Of a stretch of DNA of 64,000 nucleotides, positions 48,779 through 57,589 are shown in pieces (position 1 is the first letter of the stretch; each line of letters begins with the position of its first letter). Source of the stretch: Streptomyces liliifuscus (GTDB lineage: Bacteria; Actinomycetota; Actinomycetes; Streptomycetales; Streptomycetaceae); the NCBI RefSeq assembly GCF_016598615.1, contig NZ_CP066831.1, forward strand, positions 4,836,001 to 4,900,000, written 5' to 3'. Both the position numbers and the translations under genes were made by a program. The notes below the pieces were generated by a model, which saw nothing but the letters and a program-made list of their open reading frames with translations, was not told the origin of the DNA and made no database searches.

Positions 48779-49705
48779 ATGTCGATGCCGGCCGAGTTCC
48801 ACGAGATCGCCAAGCGCGTGAACAACTGGGGGCGTTGGGGCGCCGACGACGAGATCGGCACGCTCAACCTGATCACCGACGAGGTGGTGCGCGAGGCCGC
48901 CACGACCGTGCGTACGGGCCGCCGCGTCCCGCTCGCACTCCCGCTCCGGGAGGACGGCGTGCAGACCGGGATGATCCCGGGCCGGGTCAATCCGCTGCAC
49001 GCGATGGTGCAGATCAACCAGGAGTTGTTCGGGCCCGGCACGGTCGCGTGCAGCGACGACGTCGTGACCATGGGCCTCCAGACGGCCACCCACTGGGACG
49101 CGCTCACCCACGTCTCGCACTCGGGGAAGATCTACAACGGCCGCCCCGCGACCACCGTCACGGCCCACGGCGGCGCCGAGTTCAGCGGCATCGACAAGCC
49201 CCGGCACATCGTCTCGCGCGGCATCCTCCTCGACGTGGCCCGCGCGCTCGGCAAGGACCGCCTCGACGGCGGCCACGCGGTGACCCCGGAAGACCTCGAA
49301 GCGGCCGAGGAACTGGCCGGGACGAAGGTCCGCGCGGGCGACATCGTCCTCGTACGCACCGGTCAGATCCAGGTCTGTCTGGCGGGCGACAAGCACGCGT
49401 ACGCGTTCCCGTCGCCCGGCCTGTCCGTCCGTACACCGGAGTGGTTCCACGCACGCGATGTGGCCGCCGTCGCGAACGACACCCTCACCTTTGAGATATT
49501 TCCGCCTGAAATAGAGGACTTGTGGCTTCCCGTGCACGCCCTCGATCTGGTCGAAATGGGCATGCTCCAGGGCCAGAACTGGAATCTCGAAGAGTTGTCC
49601 ACAGCCTGTGGAGAACTTGGCCGTCATACGTTCCTGCTGTCGGCGATGCCCGAACCGTTCGTCGGCGCCACGGGAACCCCCGTGGCACCTGTCGCGATCC
49701 TCTGA
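48779..49705 (+). CDS. Cyclase-family (kynurenine formamidase-like) hydrolase
   Basis: A 308-residue protein of the cyclase family (PF04199). The family motif HWDALTHVSH, with its metal ligands, is present near residue 104; the N-terminus has NNWGRWGADDEIGTLN. Family members hydrolyse amides, or ring lactones, using a metal. The ATG follows CGGGGAGCACTC. It diverges from the SDR operon, with two operators between. In a CoA-ester pathway it might open a ring lactone or act on a cyclic dione; that is a guess. Confidence 0.87.
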   Translation: MSMPAEFHEIAKRVNNWGRWGADDEIGTLNLITDEVVREAATTVRTGRRVPLALPLREDGVQTGMIPGRVNPLHAMVQINQELFGPGTVACSDDVVTMGLQTATHWDALTHVSHSGKIYNGRPATTVTAHGGAEFSGIDKPRHIVSRGILLDVARALGKDRLDGGHAVTPEDLEAAEELAGTKVRAGDIVLVRTGQIQVCLAGDKHAYAFPSPGLSVRTPEWFHARDVAAVANDTLTFEIFPPEIEDLWLPVHALDLVEMGMLQGQNWNLEELSTACGELGRHTFLLSAMPEPFVGATGTPVAPVAIL

Positions 49706-50245
49706 GACACCCTGCCGACTCCGCCGGCCCTGTCGGCCCGGTCGGTGGAGGGTCGGCTGGCGGCGCGCCTCCCCCAGACTCGGCCGCGCCCGGGCGGGAG
49801 GGACCCCACCTCCCCCGAGCACGACACCGCGCGCCGCCATCCGGCTCCGGCGTACCCGCCCTGCTCCCGACCCTGGAGGAGCCGACGCCGATCGCGACCC
49901 ACGCTCGCCAAGGGCTCCCGTCACCGGAACCCTCGCCGTCCCCTCACGGCGAATCGCTGACCACAAGCGTGATCAAACGGACACGAATCGTCAACACCTG
50001 TTCGGGGATTCACGGCTTACGCCCCTCTTTGTGCCGCGACGGGTGGAAGCACGGTACGGCGCATCGGGCAGCACGGGACGGGTGGGGTGCGGCTCCTGTG
50101 CTTCCGTGCTCCGCCTGGATGTCCGGATGTCATGTGCGGGTCGCGGGGGGCCGGTCGCGCAGTTCCCCGCGCCCCTGAAGGGGCACGGCCGTTCGGCCAC
50201 GTAGAAACATGACGGCCCGGTCGCCGTGAAGGGACAACGCCCCGC
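49706..50245. other. 540-base intergenic region
   Basis: It lies after the cyclase gene and before the convergent ATPase. It holds GC-rich partial hairpins near 49760-49810 and one 19-bp repeat (50157-50175). Short frames across it have no ribosome site or family features, and I take none as genes. Confidence 0.6.
50157..50175 (+). repeat. Single copy of the 19-bp intergenic repeat
   Basis: GCGCAGTTCCCCGCGCCCC before the ATPase gene end, near its likely terminator region. Confidence 0.85.
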
Positions 50246-50755
50246 TCAGACCACCTCGAACGCCAGGTCCCCGTAAGCGGCCGGGGCCGCGTCGCACGTC
50301 ACCGCGGTCGCCGCCGTTGCCGAACAGCGGTCCACCTCGCACCAGATGCGCTTGCCCGCGCCCTCGCTGCTCCAGCCCCAGCGGTCGGCGAGCCCGTCGA
50401 CGAGGGCCAGGCCGCGGCCGTTGGTCTCGTCGCCGTCCGCGCAGCGGGGGCGGGGCGGCCGGGCACTGGCGTCGAGCACCTCTAGGCGGACGGTGGCCAC
50501 GGCCTCCGCCACGGCACGCTCTCCGGCGGTCGGGCCCGTCGCGAAACTCGGCAGCGACAGGCGCAGCACGGCCGGACGGCCGGTGTGCACCACCGCGTTG
50601 GTGACCAGCTCGGAGACGAGCAGGATCAGCGTCTCGGCAAGCGGCTCATCGGCCTCTATCCCGGACCCCGCGAGCCGCGAACGGGCCCACCTCCGGGCCC
50701 GCCCCACCTCTGCGGGGTCGGGCCGGATCTCCAGCTGCACTTGAAGCACCTGCAC
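50246..50755 (-). CDS. HATPase_c anti-sigma-like ATP-binding protein
   Basis: A 169-residue protein with an RsbW/SpoIIAB-type ATPase fold. The N-box is LVSELVTNAVVHTG, G1 is LEVLDAS and the G2 region is GRGLALVDGLADRWG. Such genes are very common in Streptomyces; some bind sigma factors or anti-sigma antagonists, and most have no known partner. The Asp after the G1 box and the Gly-rich loop are present, so ATP binding is likely. A STAS-type protein and an ECF sigma gene occur 7 kb away, but partnership is not evident. Confidence 0.88.
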   Translation of the reverse strand: MQVLQVQLEIRPDPAEVGRARRWARSRLAGSGIEADEPLAETLILLVSELVTNAVVHTGRPAVLRLSLPSFATGPTAGERAVAEAVATVRLEVLDASARPPRPRCADGDETNGRGLALVDGLADRWGWSSEGAGKRIWCEVDRCSATAATAVTCDAAPAAYGDLAFEVV

Positions 50756-51235
50756 CGCTCACACCATCCGAACCGGCGGACACATCGCCTCGCGCCTCGC
50801 AAGGGCCACGATCGTGGTCAGAAAAGGGTTCACGGAACGTGATTCCCTTAGGAGACAGCATGGTTGACGTACAGTCACCCCAACAAGCGCTTCGGGCATA
50901 TTCCAGCGCGAAGGAGTACGCGTGCGGCATACTGTGCGACGCTCGTCACGGGGAGTCGAACAGGCAGGAACGGTCCTGCTTCCCGCCTCGCGAGCGGTAC
51001 GCATCGCCGGATCCGGAGCTGCCTCAGGGGCAACACCGTGATGGCCCGGCCTCAGAACCACTCGCATCCCACACAAGGTACCGGAGCACAGCTCCGACTC
51101 CAGGCCGTGACGAGTCACGCATAGGACACAACCCGATATCAACGCTCGGTAATTCCGGTATGCCACGTTCGGTGACATCCGTCCGTTCGGGCCCGTTCCG
51201 TCATGCCACGATCGACGGCAATGGACGTGCACAGT
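50756..51235. other. 480-base intergenic region with several palindromes
   Basis: It is the promoter side of the ATPase gene and downstream of the acyl-CoA dehydrogenase operon. Palindromes include CAGGA-ACGG-TCCTG (50965), CGGAGC-ACA-GCTCCG (51082) and CGTGAC-GA-GTCACG (51106). The base composition is less GC-biased than the genes nearby, and I find no credible gene here. Confidence 0.55.
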
Positions 51236-52120
51236 TCACGTCCGGGGCCCCGGGGCGGCAGCCACCAGATCCTCCGCGAGTGCCTCCTCGGCCTCGGCCG
51301 CGCTCTGCCCGCGACGGGCCCGCAGCCAGGCACGTTTGAGGTGAAGGTGCACGTCGGACTCCCATGTGAAGCCCATGCCTCCGTGCACCTGGAGGCAGTC
51401 CCGGGCGCCGAGCTCGGCGGCCTCGTCGGCCAGCAGTCCCGCCGCCGCGATGTCGAGCGGATCGGCCGTGACGGCGGCCGCGTACACCGCACCACGCGCC
51501 ACCTCCACGCGCACCAGCATCTCGGAGCACAGGTGTTTCACCGCCTGGAAGGCTCCGATCGGCTGCCCGAACTGCTCACGGGTCCGGGCGTGTTGCACGG
51601 CCAGTTCGCAGGTGCGGGCGGCGGAGCCCAACTGCTCGGCGGCGGTCAGCAGCGCGGCCACCGGGTCGGGCGGCGCGGGGCGGGACACCCGGTGCAGCGG
51701 AGTGAGCGGGTCGGCCGAGCGCATCGGGACGGCTCCGGTCACATCTCCTCGTACGACGTCGGCCTCGTCCAGCCATTCGACGAGCGTGCCGTCGACGGCC
51801 GCGACGACGCTCTCGCCGGTGGCCGCTCCGGGCACCTCGCCGGCCGCGAGGTGCGTGGCCACGAGCGGTCCGGTGAGCAGGGCCCGGCCGGCCTCCTCGA
51901 AGGCCAGCACCGCCTCCGGGAGCCCCAGTCCGACCCCGCCCTGCGCCTCGGGCAGCCGCAGCGCGAAGAACCCCGCCTCGCCCAACTCCCGCCAGAGCGC
52001 ACGGTCGAGCTCCGGAGCGTCCACGGCGGCCCGCAACTGCTCGCGTCCGAAGCGCCGGACCAGCAGTTCGCGTACCCCCGCCCGCAACGCCCTTTGATCA
52101 TCAGTGAGTTGGAAATCCAT
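51236..52120 (-). CDS. Short acyl-CoA dehydrogenase subunit (heteromeric type)
   Basis: A 294-residue acyl-CoA dehydrogenase, about 90 residues shorter than its neighbour. Landmarks are FALRLPEAQGGVGLGLPEAVL, TREQFGQPIGAFQAVKH and LQVHGGMGFTWESDVHLHLKRA. Much of the middle beta domain is missing. In steroid-type pathways such short subunits pair with a longer one as alpha2beta2 enzymes, each half giving part of the active site. It starts 4 bases after the stop of the full-length acyl-CoA dehydrogenase gene. Confidence 0.87.
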   Translation of the reverse strand: MDFQLTDDQRALRAGVRELLVRRFGREQLRAAVDAPELDRALWRELGEAGFFALRLPEAQGGVGLGLPEAVLAFEEAGRALLTGPLVATHLAAGEVPGAATGESVVAAVDGTLVEWLDEADVVRGDVTGAVPMRSADPLTPLHRVSRPAPPDPVAALLTAAEQLGSAARTCELAVQHARTREQFGQPIGAFQAVKHLCSEMLVRVEVARGAVYAAAVTADPLDIAAAGLLADEAAELGARDCLQVHGGMGFTWESDVHLHLKRAWLRARRGQSAAEAEEALAEDLVAAAPGPRT

Positions 52121-52124
52121 ACGG

Positions 52125-53279
52125 TCATCGCCCCTTCGGGAGGCCCAGGATCCGTTCGGCCACGATGTTCCGCTGGATCTGCGAGGTGCCGGCCGCGATG
52201 GTGTACGAGAGGGAGGACAGCCGGTCCAGCGTCCACGGGCTGTCGAGGTCGAGCGCCTCGGGGCCGAGCACGTCGGCCGCCGCGTCGTACAAGTCCTGCC
52301 GCGCGCGCGAGTACCTCAGTTTGAAAACCGAACCCCCGACACCCGGCACTCCGCCGGACCGCTCCGACTCGCTCACGTTCCACTGGGTGAGCCGCCACAG
52401 CGCGCGGAACTCCGCGTTCAGCCGCCCCAGCCTGCGCCGCAGTGGCACATCGTCCCAGCGGCCGTTCTTCCGTGCCTCGCGCGCGAGTTCGCCGAGGACG
52501 CGCCGGCAGGCCACCACCTCGCCCACGAAGGCCGTCCCGCGCTCGAAGGACAGCGTCACCATGGTCACGCGCCAGCCGTCGTTCTCCTCGCCGACCCGGT
52601 TGGCGACGGGCACCCGCACCTCGTCGAGGAACACCTCGGCGAACTCGGTCGAACCCGCGAGCGTACGCAGTGGACGTACCGTGATCCCCGGCGCGTCCAT
52701 CGGCATCGCGAGCCACGAAATCCCGCGGTGCTTGGGCGCCTTCGCGTCCGTCCGCACCAACAGCTCGCACCAGTCGGCGACTTCCGCGTGGGAGGTCCAG
52801 ATCTTGGAGCCGCTCACCACGTAGTCGTCGCCGTCCCGCCGCGCGCGCGTGCGCAGTGCCGCGAGGTCCGAGCCGGCGTCCGGCTCACTGAACCCCTGGC
52901 ACCACACCTCCTCGCCGCGCAGCACGGGCGGCAGCCAGCGCGCCCGCTGCTCGGCGCTCCCCTCGGCCGCGATGGTGGGCCCGGCGTGCAGCAGCCCCAC
53001 GAAATTGGCCCCCACGTAGGGCGCGCCCGCCTTCTCCGTCTCCTCCAGGAAGATCAGGTGCTGGGTGGGCGTGGCCCCGCGGCCCCCGGCGTCGGCGGGC
53101 CAGTGGAGCCCCGCGTACCCGGCGTCGTACAGCATGCGCTGCCATCCGAGGTCGTACGCGCGTCTGCCGGGCCAGTCGTCGGGCGAGGGTTTCGGAGGGA
53201 GTCCGGGGAGCACCTTCGCGAGCCACTCCCGCAGGCGCGCCCGGAACTCCTCCTCCTCGGGCGTGTAGGAGAGGTCCAT
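52125..53279 (-). CDS. Full-length acyl-CoA dehydrogenase (likely alpha subunit of a heteromer)
   Basis: A 384-residue acyl-CoA dehydrogenase. Landmarks are AGLHWPADAGGRGATPTQHL, WCQGFSEPDAGSDLAAL, GSKIWTSHAEVADW and TSQIQRNIVAERILGLPKGR. It starts in a TAATG overlap with the amidohydrolase stop and is followed by the shorter subunit gene, so the three are co-translated. Likely role: dehydrogenation of a bulky acyl-CoA. Confidence 0.9.
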   Translation of the reverse strand: MDLSYTPEEEEFRARLREWLAKVLPGLPPKPSPDDWPGRRAYDLGWQRMLYDAGYAGLHWPADAGGRGATPTQHLIFLEETEKAGAPYVGANFVGLLHAGPTIAAEGSAEQRARWLPPVLRGEEVWCQGFSEPDAGSDLAALRTRARRDGDDYVVSGSKIWTSHAEVADWCELLVRTDAKAPKHRGISWLAMPMDAPGITVRPLRTLAGSTEFAEVFLDEVRVPVANRVGEENDGWRVTMVTLSFERGTAFVGEVVACRRVLGELAREARKNGRWDDVPLRRRLGRLNAEFRALWRLTQWNVSESERSGGVPGVGGSVFKLRYSRARQDLYDAAADVLGPEALDLDSPWTLDRLSSLSYTIAAGTSQIQRNIVAERILGLPKGR

Positions 53280-54472
53280 TACTTGTCGAGGTCCAGGCCC
53301 AGCATGCGGATGGCGTTGCCGCGCATCAGCTTGTAGATCGTCTCGTCGTCGAGGCCCTTCACATGGTCGAGGGCGACCTCCTTGGTGTGCGGGAAGGTCG
53401 AGTCGACGTGCGGGTAGTCGGTCTCGAAGGTCGCGTTGTCCCGGCCGACCACGTCCAGCGAGGCGACGCCGTGCTTGTCGCGGAAGAAGCAGCAGAAGAT
53501 CTGCCGGTAGTAGTAGGTGGAGGGCGGCTCGGGGATCAGGTCCCTGACCCCGCCCCAGGCCCGGTGCTCCTCCCACACGTCGTCGGCGCGCTCCAGGGCG
53601 TACGGGATCCAGCCCATCTGCCCTTCGGAGTAGGCGAGTTTGAGCTGCGGGAACTTCACCAGCACCCCGCTGAACAGGAAGTCCATCATCGAGGCCATGG
53701 CGTTGTTGAAGCTGAGCGAGGCCTGGACGGCGGGCGGCGCGTCGGGCGAGGCGGCGGGCATCTGGGAGCTGCTGCCGATATGCATGTTGACGACCGTGCC
53801 GGTCTCCTGGCAGACGGCGAAGAACGGGTCCCAGTAGCCGGAGTGGATGGACGGCAGCCCGAGGTGGGTGGGGATCTCGGAGAAGGTCACGGCCCGCACG
53901 CCCCGGGCGGCGTTGTGCCGGATCTCGGCGACCGCGAGGTCGATGTCCCACAGCGGGATGATGCACAGCGGGATCAGCCGACCCCCGCTGCCCCCGCACC
54001 ACTCCTCGACCATGAAGTCGTTGTACGCGCGCACGCAGGCCAGCGCGACCTCCTTGTCGTGCGCCTCGGCGAAGGTCTGCCCGCAGAACCGCGGGAACGT
54101 CGGGAAGCACAGCGACCCCTCGACGTGGTTCGCGTCCATGTCCTTGAGCCGCTCGACCGGATCCCAGCACCCCGGCCGCATCTCCGCGCGCGTGATGCCC
54201 TCGAGCGTCATCTCGTCGCGATCGAAGCCGACGGCGGCGATGTTGCGCTTGTACGGGAACTTCAGGTCCTCGTAGATCCACCAGTCGGTCGGCGGCCCGT
54301 CCGGGTCCATCGTGATCTGGTACTTGCCCGCCACGTAGGCGAGTTCGCCGATCCCGGCCGTCAGCGGCTTGGGGCCGCGGTCCTGGTACTTCTTCGGCAG
54401 CCAGGTCTCGAAGAGGTTCGCGGGCTCGATCACATGGTCGTCGACGCTGATGATGCGGGGCAGTTCGGTCAT
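53279..54472 (-). CDS. Amidohydrolase-2 (ACMSD-like) family metal-dependent hydrolase (second copy)
   Basis: A 397-residue paralogue of the amidohydrolase at 2.4-3.6 kb, with the same IISVDDHVIEPANLF opening, LCFPTFPRFCGQTF, NMHIGSSSQMPA and FETDYPHVDSTFP. The equal DDH and YPH-type sites suggest the same metal centre and chemistry. It heads an operon with two acyl-CoA dehydrogenase genes; a perfect operator is 33 bases upstream. Decarboxylation or hydrolysis of a ring carboxylate is plausible but unproven. Confidence 0.87.
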   Translation of the reverse strand: MTELPRIISVDDHVIEPANLFETWLPKKYQDRGPKPLTAGIGELAYVAGKYQITMDPDGPPTDWWIYEDLKFPYKRNIAAVGFDRDEMTLEGITRAEMRPGCWDPVERLKDMDANHVEGSLCFPTFPRFCGQTFAEAHDKEVALACVRAYNDFMVEEWCGGSGGRLIPLCIIPLWDIDLAVAEIRHNAARGVRAVTFSEIPTHLGLPSIHSGYWDPFFAVCQETGTVVNMHIGSSSQMPAASPDAPPAVQASLSFNNAMASMMDFLFSGVLVKFPQLKLAYSEGQMGWIPYALERADDVWEEHRAWGGVRDLIPEPPSTYYYRQIFCCFFRDKHGVASLDVVGRDNATFETDYPHVDSTFPHTKEVALDHVKGLDDETIYKLMRGNAIRMLGLDLDK

Positions 54473-54504
54473 GAGTCCCCTCCGCCTTGGCCAATCGCAG
54501 ATAT

Positions 54505-54519
54505 CTGACGGACCGTCAG
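54505..54519. promoter_or_regulatory. Regulon operator site 12
   Basis: CTGACGGACCGTCAG, a perfect 7-1-7 palindrome, 33 bases upstream of the amidohydrolase start. Confidence 0.85.
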
Positions 54520-54593
54520 TTGTTGCTCCCCTAGAAGGCTAGCCCCGCACCTCTGGACCGACAAGGCACCGAGCCCTACGCTCTCCAGCCAAT

Positions 54594-54608
54594 CTGACTA
54601 CCCGTCAG
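54594..54608. promoter_or_regulatory. Regulon operator site 13
   Basis: CTGACTACCCGTCAG, identical to site 2, 21 bases upstream of the second CoA-ligase start. Confidence 0.8.
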
Positions 54609-54628
54609 CTGTGAGGAGTACCGGGCAA

Positions 54629-56137
54629 ATGACCGACACCGCACACGCACTGGGCGCCTCCCGCACCTTCTGGGAACTCGTCGAGCGCCGCGCCGCGCTC
54701 ACCCCCGACCGCCCCGTCCTCCTCCAGGACGACCGCACACTCACCTTCGAGGAGCTGCGCTCGGGCGCCGAGCGGACCGCGGCCGGCCTCCACGACCTGG
54801 GCGTACGCCCAGGCACGGTGGTCGCCTGGCAGCTGCCGACCCGCATCGAGACGGTCGTACTGGCGATGGCCCTGGCCAGGCTCGGGGCGGTCCAGTCCCC
54901 GGTGATCCCCTTCTACCGCGACCGCGAAGTCGCCTTCGCCGTACGGGAGTCCGGGGCCGCCCATTTCGCCGTGCCGGGCGAGTGGCGCGGCTTCGACCAC
55001 ACGGCGATGGCGGAACGCATCGGCGCACGCGGCGTCTTCGAGGCGTACGACTCCCTCCCCGAGGGGGACCCGTCCGTCCTTCCCCCACCCCCCGCCACGG
55101 GCACGGACGTGCGCTGGATCTACTGGACCTCGGGGACGACGTCCGACCCCAAGGGCGTACTGCACACGGACCGTTCACTGATCGCCGGCGGCTCCTGCCT
55201 CGCCCACGCGCTGCACCTGACGGCCGACGACATCGGCTCGATCGCGTTCCCCTTCGCGCACATAGGCGGCCCCGACTACCTGGTCATGCTGCTGCTGTAC
55301 GGGTTCCCGGCGGTCCTCTTCGAGAAGTTCGCGCTGCCGGACGCCCTGGAGGGCTATCGCAAGCACGGGGTGACGGTGGCGGGCGGCTCGACGGCGTTCT
55401 ACTCGATGTTCCTGACCGAGCAGCGCAAACAGCCGGACACCAAGCTCATCCCCACCCTGCGCCTCCTCGCGGGCGGCGGGGCACCGAAGCCACCGGAGGT
55501 GCACCACGCCGTCGTACGGGAGATGGGCGTCCAACTGACCCATGGATACGGCATGACCGAGGTCCCGATGATCACGATGGGCTCGCCCGACGACTCGGCG
55601 GAGAACCTCGCGACGACCGAGGGAAGGCCGCCGGAGGGCATGGAGATCAGGATCGTGGACGGAGAGGTCAGACTGCGCGGGGAAGCCGTCTGCACGGGCT
55701 ACTTGGATCCCGCGCAGTCCACAGAAGCCTTCGACAAGGACGGTTTCCTGATCACGGGCGACCTCGGACACCTCACACCAGGCGGCCATCTCGTCCTGAC
55801 GGGCCGCCTGAAGGACGTCATCATCCGCAAGGGAGAGAACATCTCGGCGAAGGAGATAGAGGACCTGCTGCACCGCCATCCGGCGGTCGGCGACGTAGCG
55901 GTGATAGGCCTGCCGGACGCGGAACGCGGCGAACGCGTATGCGCGGTGATCGAACAACCGGACAAGACCCCGCAGTTGACGCTCTCCGCCATCACCGACT
56001 ACCTACGCGCGGAAGGACTGTCCGTGCACAAGCTGCCGGAGCAGCTGGAGGTGGTGGACGCCCTTCCGCGCAACGAGACCCTGCGGAAGGTACTCAAGTA
56101 CAGGCTCAGGGAACGCTATTCGGGCACCGTGAAGTAG
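54629..56137 (+). CDS. AMP-forming acyl-CoA synthetase (second copy)
   Basis: A 502-residue ANL-superfamily ligase. Motifs are IYWTSGTTSDPKG, TLRLLAGGGAPKPPE, THGYGMTEVPM and FLITGDLGHL. The usual C-terminal catalytic Lys region reads LPRNETLRKVLKY, with Lys in the expected place. It differs well from the FadD3-like one near 15 kb. ATG follows GTGAGGAGTACCGGGCAA. It diverges from the amidohydrolase-acyl-CoA dehydrogenase operon and shares the operator region. Its last 22 bases overlap the convergent EF-hand gene. Confidence 0.88.
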   Translation: MTDTAHALGASRTFWELVERRAALTPDRPVLLQDDRTLTFEELRSGAERTAAGLHDLGVRPGTVVAWQLPTRIETVVLAMALARLGAVQSPVIPFYRDREVAFAVRESGAAHFAVPGEWRGFDHTAMAERIGARGVFEAYDSLPEGDPSVLPPPPATGTDVRWIYWTSGTTSDPKGVLHTDRSLIAGGSCLAHALHLTADDIGSIAFPFAHIGGPDYLVMLLLYGFPAVLFEKFALPDALEGYRKHGVTVAGGSTAFYSMFLTEQRKQPDTKLIPTLRLLAGGGAPKPPEVHHAVVREMGVQLTHGYGMTEVPMITMGSPDDSAENLATTEGRPPEGMEIRIVDGEVRLRGEAVCTGYLDPAQSTEAFDKDGFLITGDLGHLTPGGHLVLTGRLKDVIIRKGENISAKEIEDLLHRHPAVGDVAVIGLPDAERGERVCAVIEQPDKTPQLTLSAITDYLRAEGLSVHKLPEQLEVVDALPRNETLRKVLKYRLRERYSGTVK

Positions 56138-56628
56138 CGGGCGAAGGCGCTCACGATCTCCGGCTCGGTGACCTGGCCGTCGGCGTCCGCGTCGAGCGCG
56201 CCGGCCGCGGCGGTGGCGACGGCCTCGGGCGCGCCGAGGGCCTTGAGGGCCCGTGCGATCTCGTCGACGGTCGCCGCCGAGTCCCCGTCGCCGTCCGCGA
56301 TGGCGAGCGCCGCGTCCAGGAAGGGGCGGGCGATCTCGGCGAAGCGGTCGGGGTTGTCCCGCAGTCGCTTCACCGCGCCGCCCACGAACTCCTCGCGGGT
56401 GATCCGCTGGTCGCCGTCCCGGTCCGCGATTCCGGCCATGCCCTGCCAGAAGGCCTCCGCGCCGATGTAGAGGGCCTGGCCCTTGTCGGACCGGGCCGCC
56501 GTGTCGAACTCGGCGAGCAGCGCCTTGGTCGCCGCGTTGAAGTCCTCGCGGTCGATATAGCCGTTGCCGTCCTGATCGAAGGTGGCGAACCGGGCGGCGA
56601 TCTTTCGCTCGTACTCGGTGCTGACCAT
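56116..56628 (-). CDS. EF-hand calcium-binding protein (calerythrin-like)
   Basis: A 170-residue protein with EF-hand loops at about residues 18-29 (DQDGNGYIDRED), 69-80 (DRDGDQRITREE), 112-123 (DGDGDSAATVDE) and 146-157 (DADADGQVTEPE). It resembles the four-EF-hand calerythrin type known from actinomycetes, thought to buffer or sense calcium in the cytoplasm. The third loop is weaker. The gene converges on the CoA-ligase gene with a 22-base overlap and has its own upstream region. Confidence 0.88.
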   Translation of the reverse strand: MVSTEYERKIAARFATFDQDGNGYIDREDFNAATKALLAEFDTAARSDKGQALYIGAEAFWQGMAGIADRDGDQRITREEFVGGAVKRLRDNPDRFAEIARPFLDAALAIADGDGDSAATVDEIARALKALGAPEAVATAAAGALDADADGQVTEPEIVSAFARYFTVPE

Positions 56629-56804
56629 GTCTTTTCGGGCCGCCTTACATCACGTGGGTACGTCTGGCAGGGAGCGTACGACGACCGGGGCCCTCGGGGA
56701 GCGGGAAAACGACGCTTGTGCCAAGACCGGGGGAATTCCGCGACAACCGTGTCGCGGAGTCACGGGACGATCTTGCCCTGCACGCGACCCGCACGTGACG
56801 CGAA

Positions 56805-57179
56805 TCACGCCGACAGGGAATCCGGTTCGTCGTCGACGGCGGCACCGACATCGGGATAGACATCGAAGAGTCGGCGCACACCCAGGGCGCCCAGCACCCT
56901 GTTGACGTGGGATCCGTCCACGGCGCCCTGCGCGGGAAGGATCAAGCGGAGGCGTCCCTGACAGGAGCGGAGCAGTCGCCGGCTGGCGATCAGCACCCCC
57001 ACACCACTGGAGTCGCAGAACAGGACTCCGGAGAGATCGAGGACAACACTGTGCCGCCCGTCGGCCACGGCGTCGTGCACGCGCTGCCGCAGCACCGGTG
57101 ACGTCACCAGATCCATCTCGCCCGACACCCGGAGCACGGCCCAGCCGCGCTGCTCGCCGTCGGTCACCCTGAGCGTCAC
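56805..57179 (-). CDS. STAS-domain anti-sigma factor antagonist
   Basis: A 124-residue protein with a STAS fold. Landmarks are VLRVSGEMDLVTSPVLRQRV and VVLDLSGVLFCDSSGVGVL; the Ser of CDSSG is the usual phosphorylation site of SpoIIAA/RsbV-type antagonists. I chose a GTG start after GAGGGGCAG. It would release a sigma factor by binding an anti-sigma factor. The ECF sigma and anti-sigma genes are divergent from it, but STAS proteins normally act on other anti-sigma types (HATPase_c), such as the one near 50.5 kb. Confidence 0.85.
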   Translation of the reverse strand: MTLRVTDGEQRGWAVLRVSGEMDLVTSPVLRQRVHDAVADGRHSVVLDLSGVLFCDSSGVGVLIASRRLLRSCQGRLRLILPAQGAVDGSHVNRVLGALGVRRLFDVYPDVGAAVDDEPDSLSA

Positions 57180-57589
57180 GCGCCTGCCCCTCGCTCGACG
57201 TTGTGGACCCTGACGGCCCGACGACGTCGGACCCGGAAACGGAACCGGAAGTGGTCCTGTCACTTCCCTGGTGCGCGGCTGCCCCACCCTCACTCCATGA
57301 AACACCGGATGCGGAATCGAAGCGTGCCCCAGTTGGGCTGTTTCGGTCGAGAACGGTCTAGTACGGTCGATCCTGATCGGGCCGAGCCACGGCAGACACA
57401 CGCACACCGTGAGGAGCCGCACGCACAGCGTGATCGGGGCACTACCATCCGCAGCTCCGCGAGGGGCGCGCATTGCCACAAAGGGGCGTGCGTTGTCAGG
57501 GGTGCCGACTACATTCGGGAGGAAGCCGGAGAGGAGAATCCGGTGGACACAGGGACAGGCGCACCGCACGACCGGGGGTGAGGGGCCGC
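57180..57589. other. 410-base divergent promoter region
   Basis: Between the STAS gene and the sigma factor gene. The shadow frames here lack a ribosome site. No operator copy, repeat or hairpin of note is seen; both promoters should be here. Confidence 0.5.

Noticed and set aside
50839..51339. Possible 166-residue gene upstream of the ATPase
   Set aside because: It lacks the high third-position GC of real genes here, has no family features, and overlaps palindromes and the end of an acyl-CoA dehydrogenase gene.
3633..54608. Calling the regulon a complete cholesterol degradation pathway
   Set aside because: Ring-opening genes such as KshAB, KstD and HsaACD are not in the window, and the operator differs from KstR motifs. 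Only resemblance to steroid-type enzymes can be claimed.
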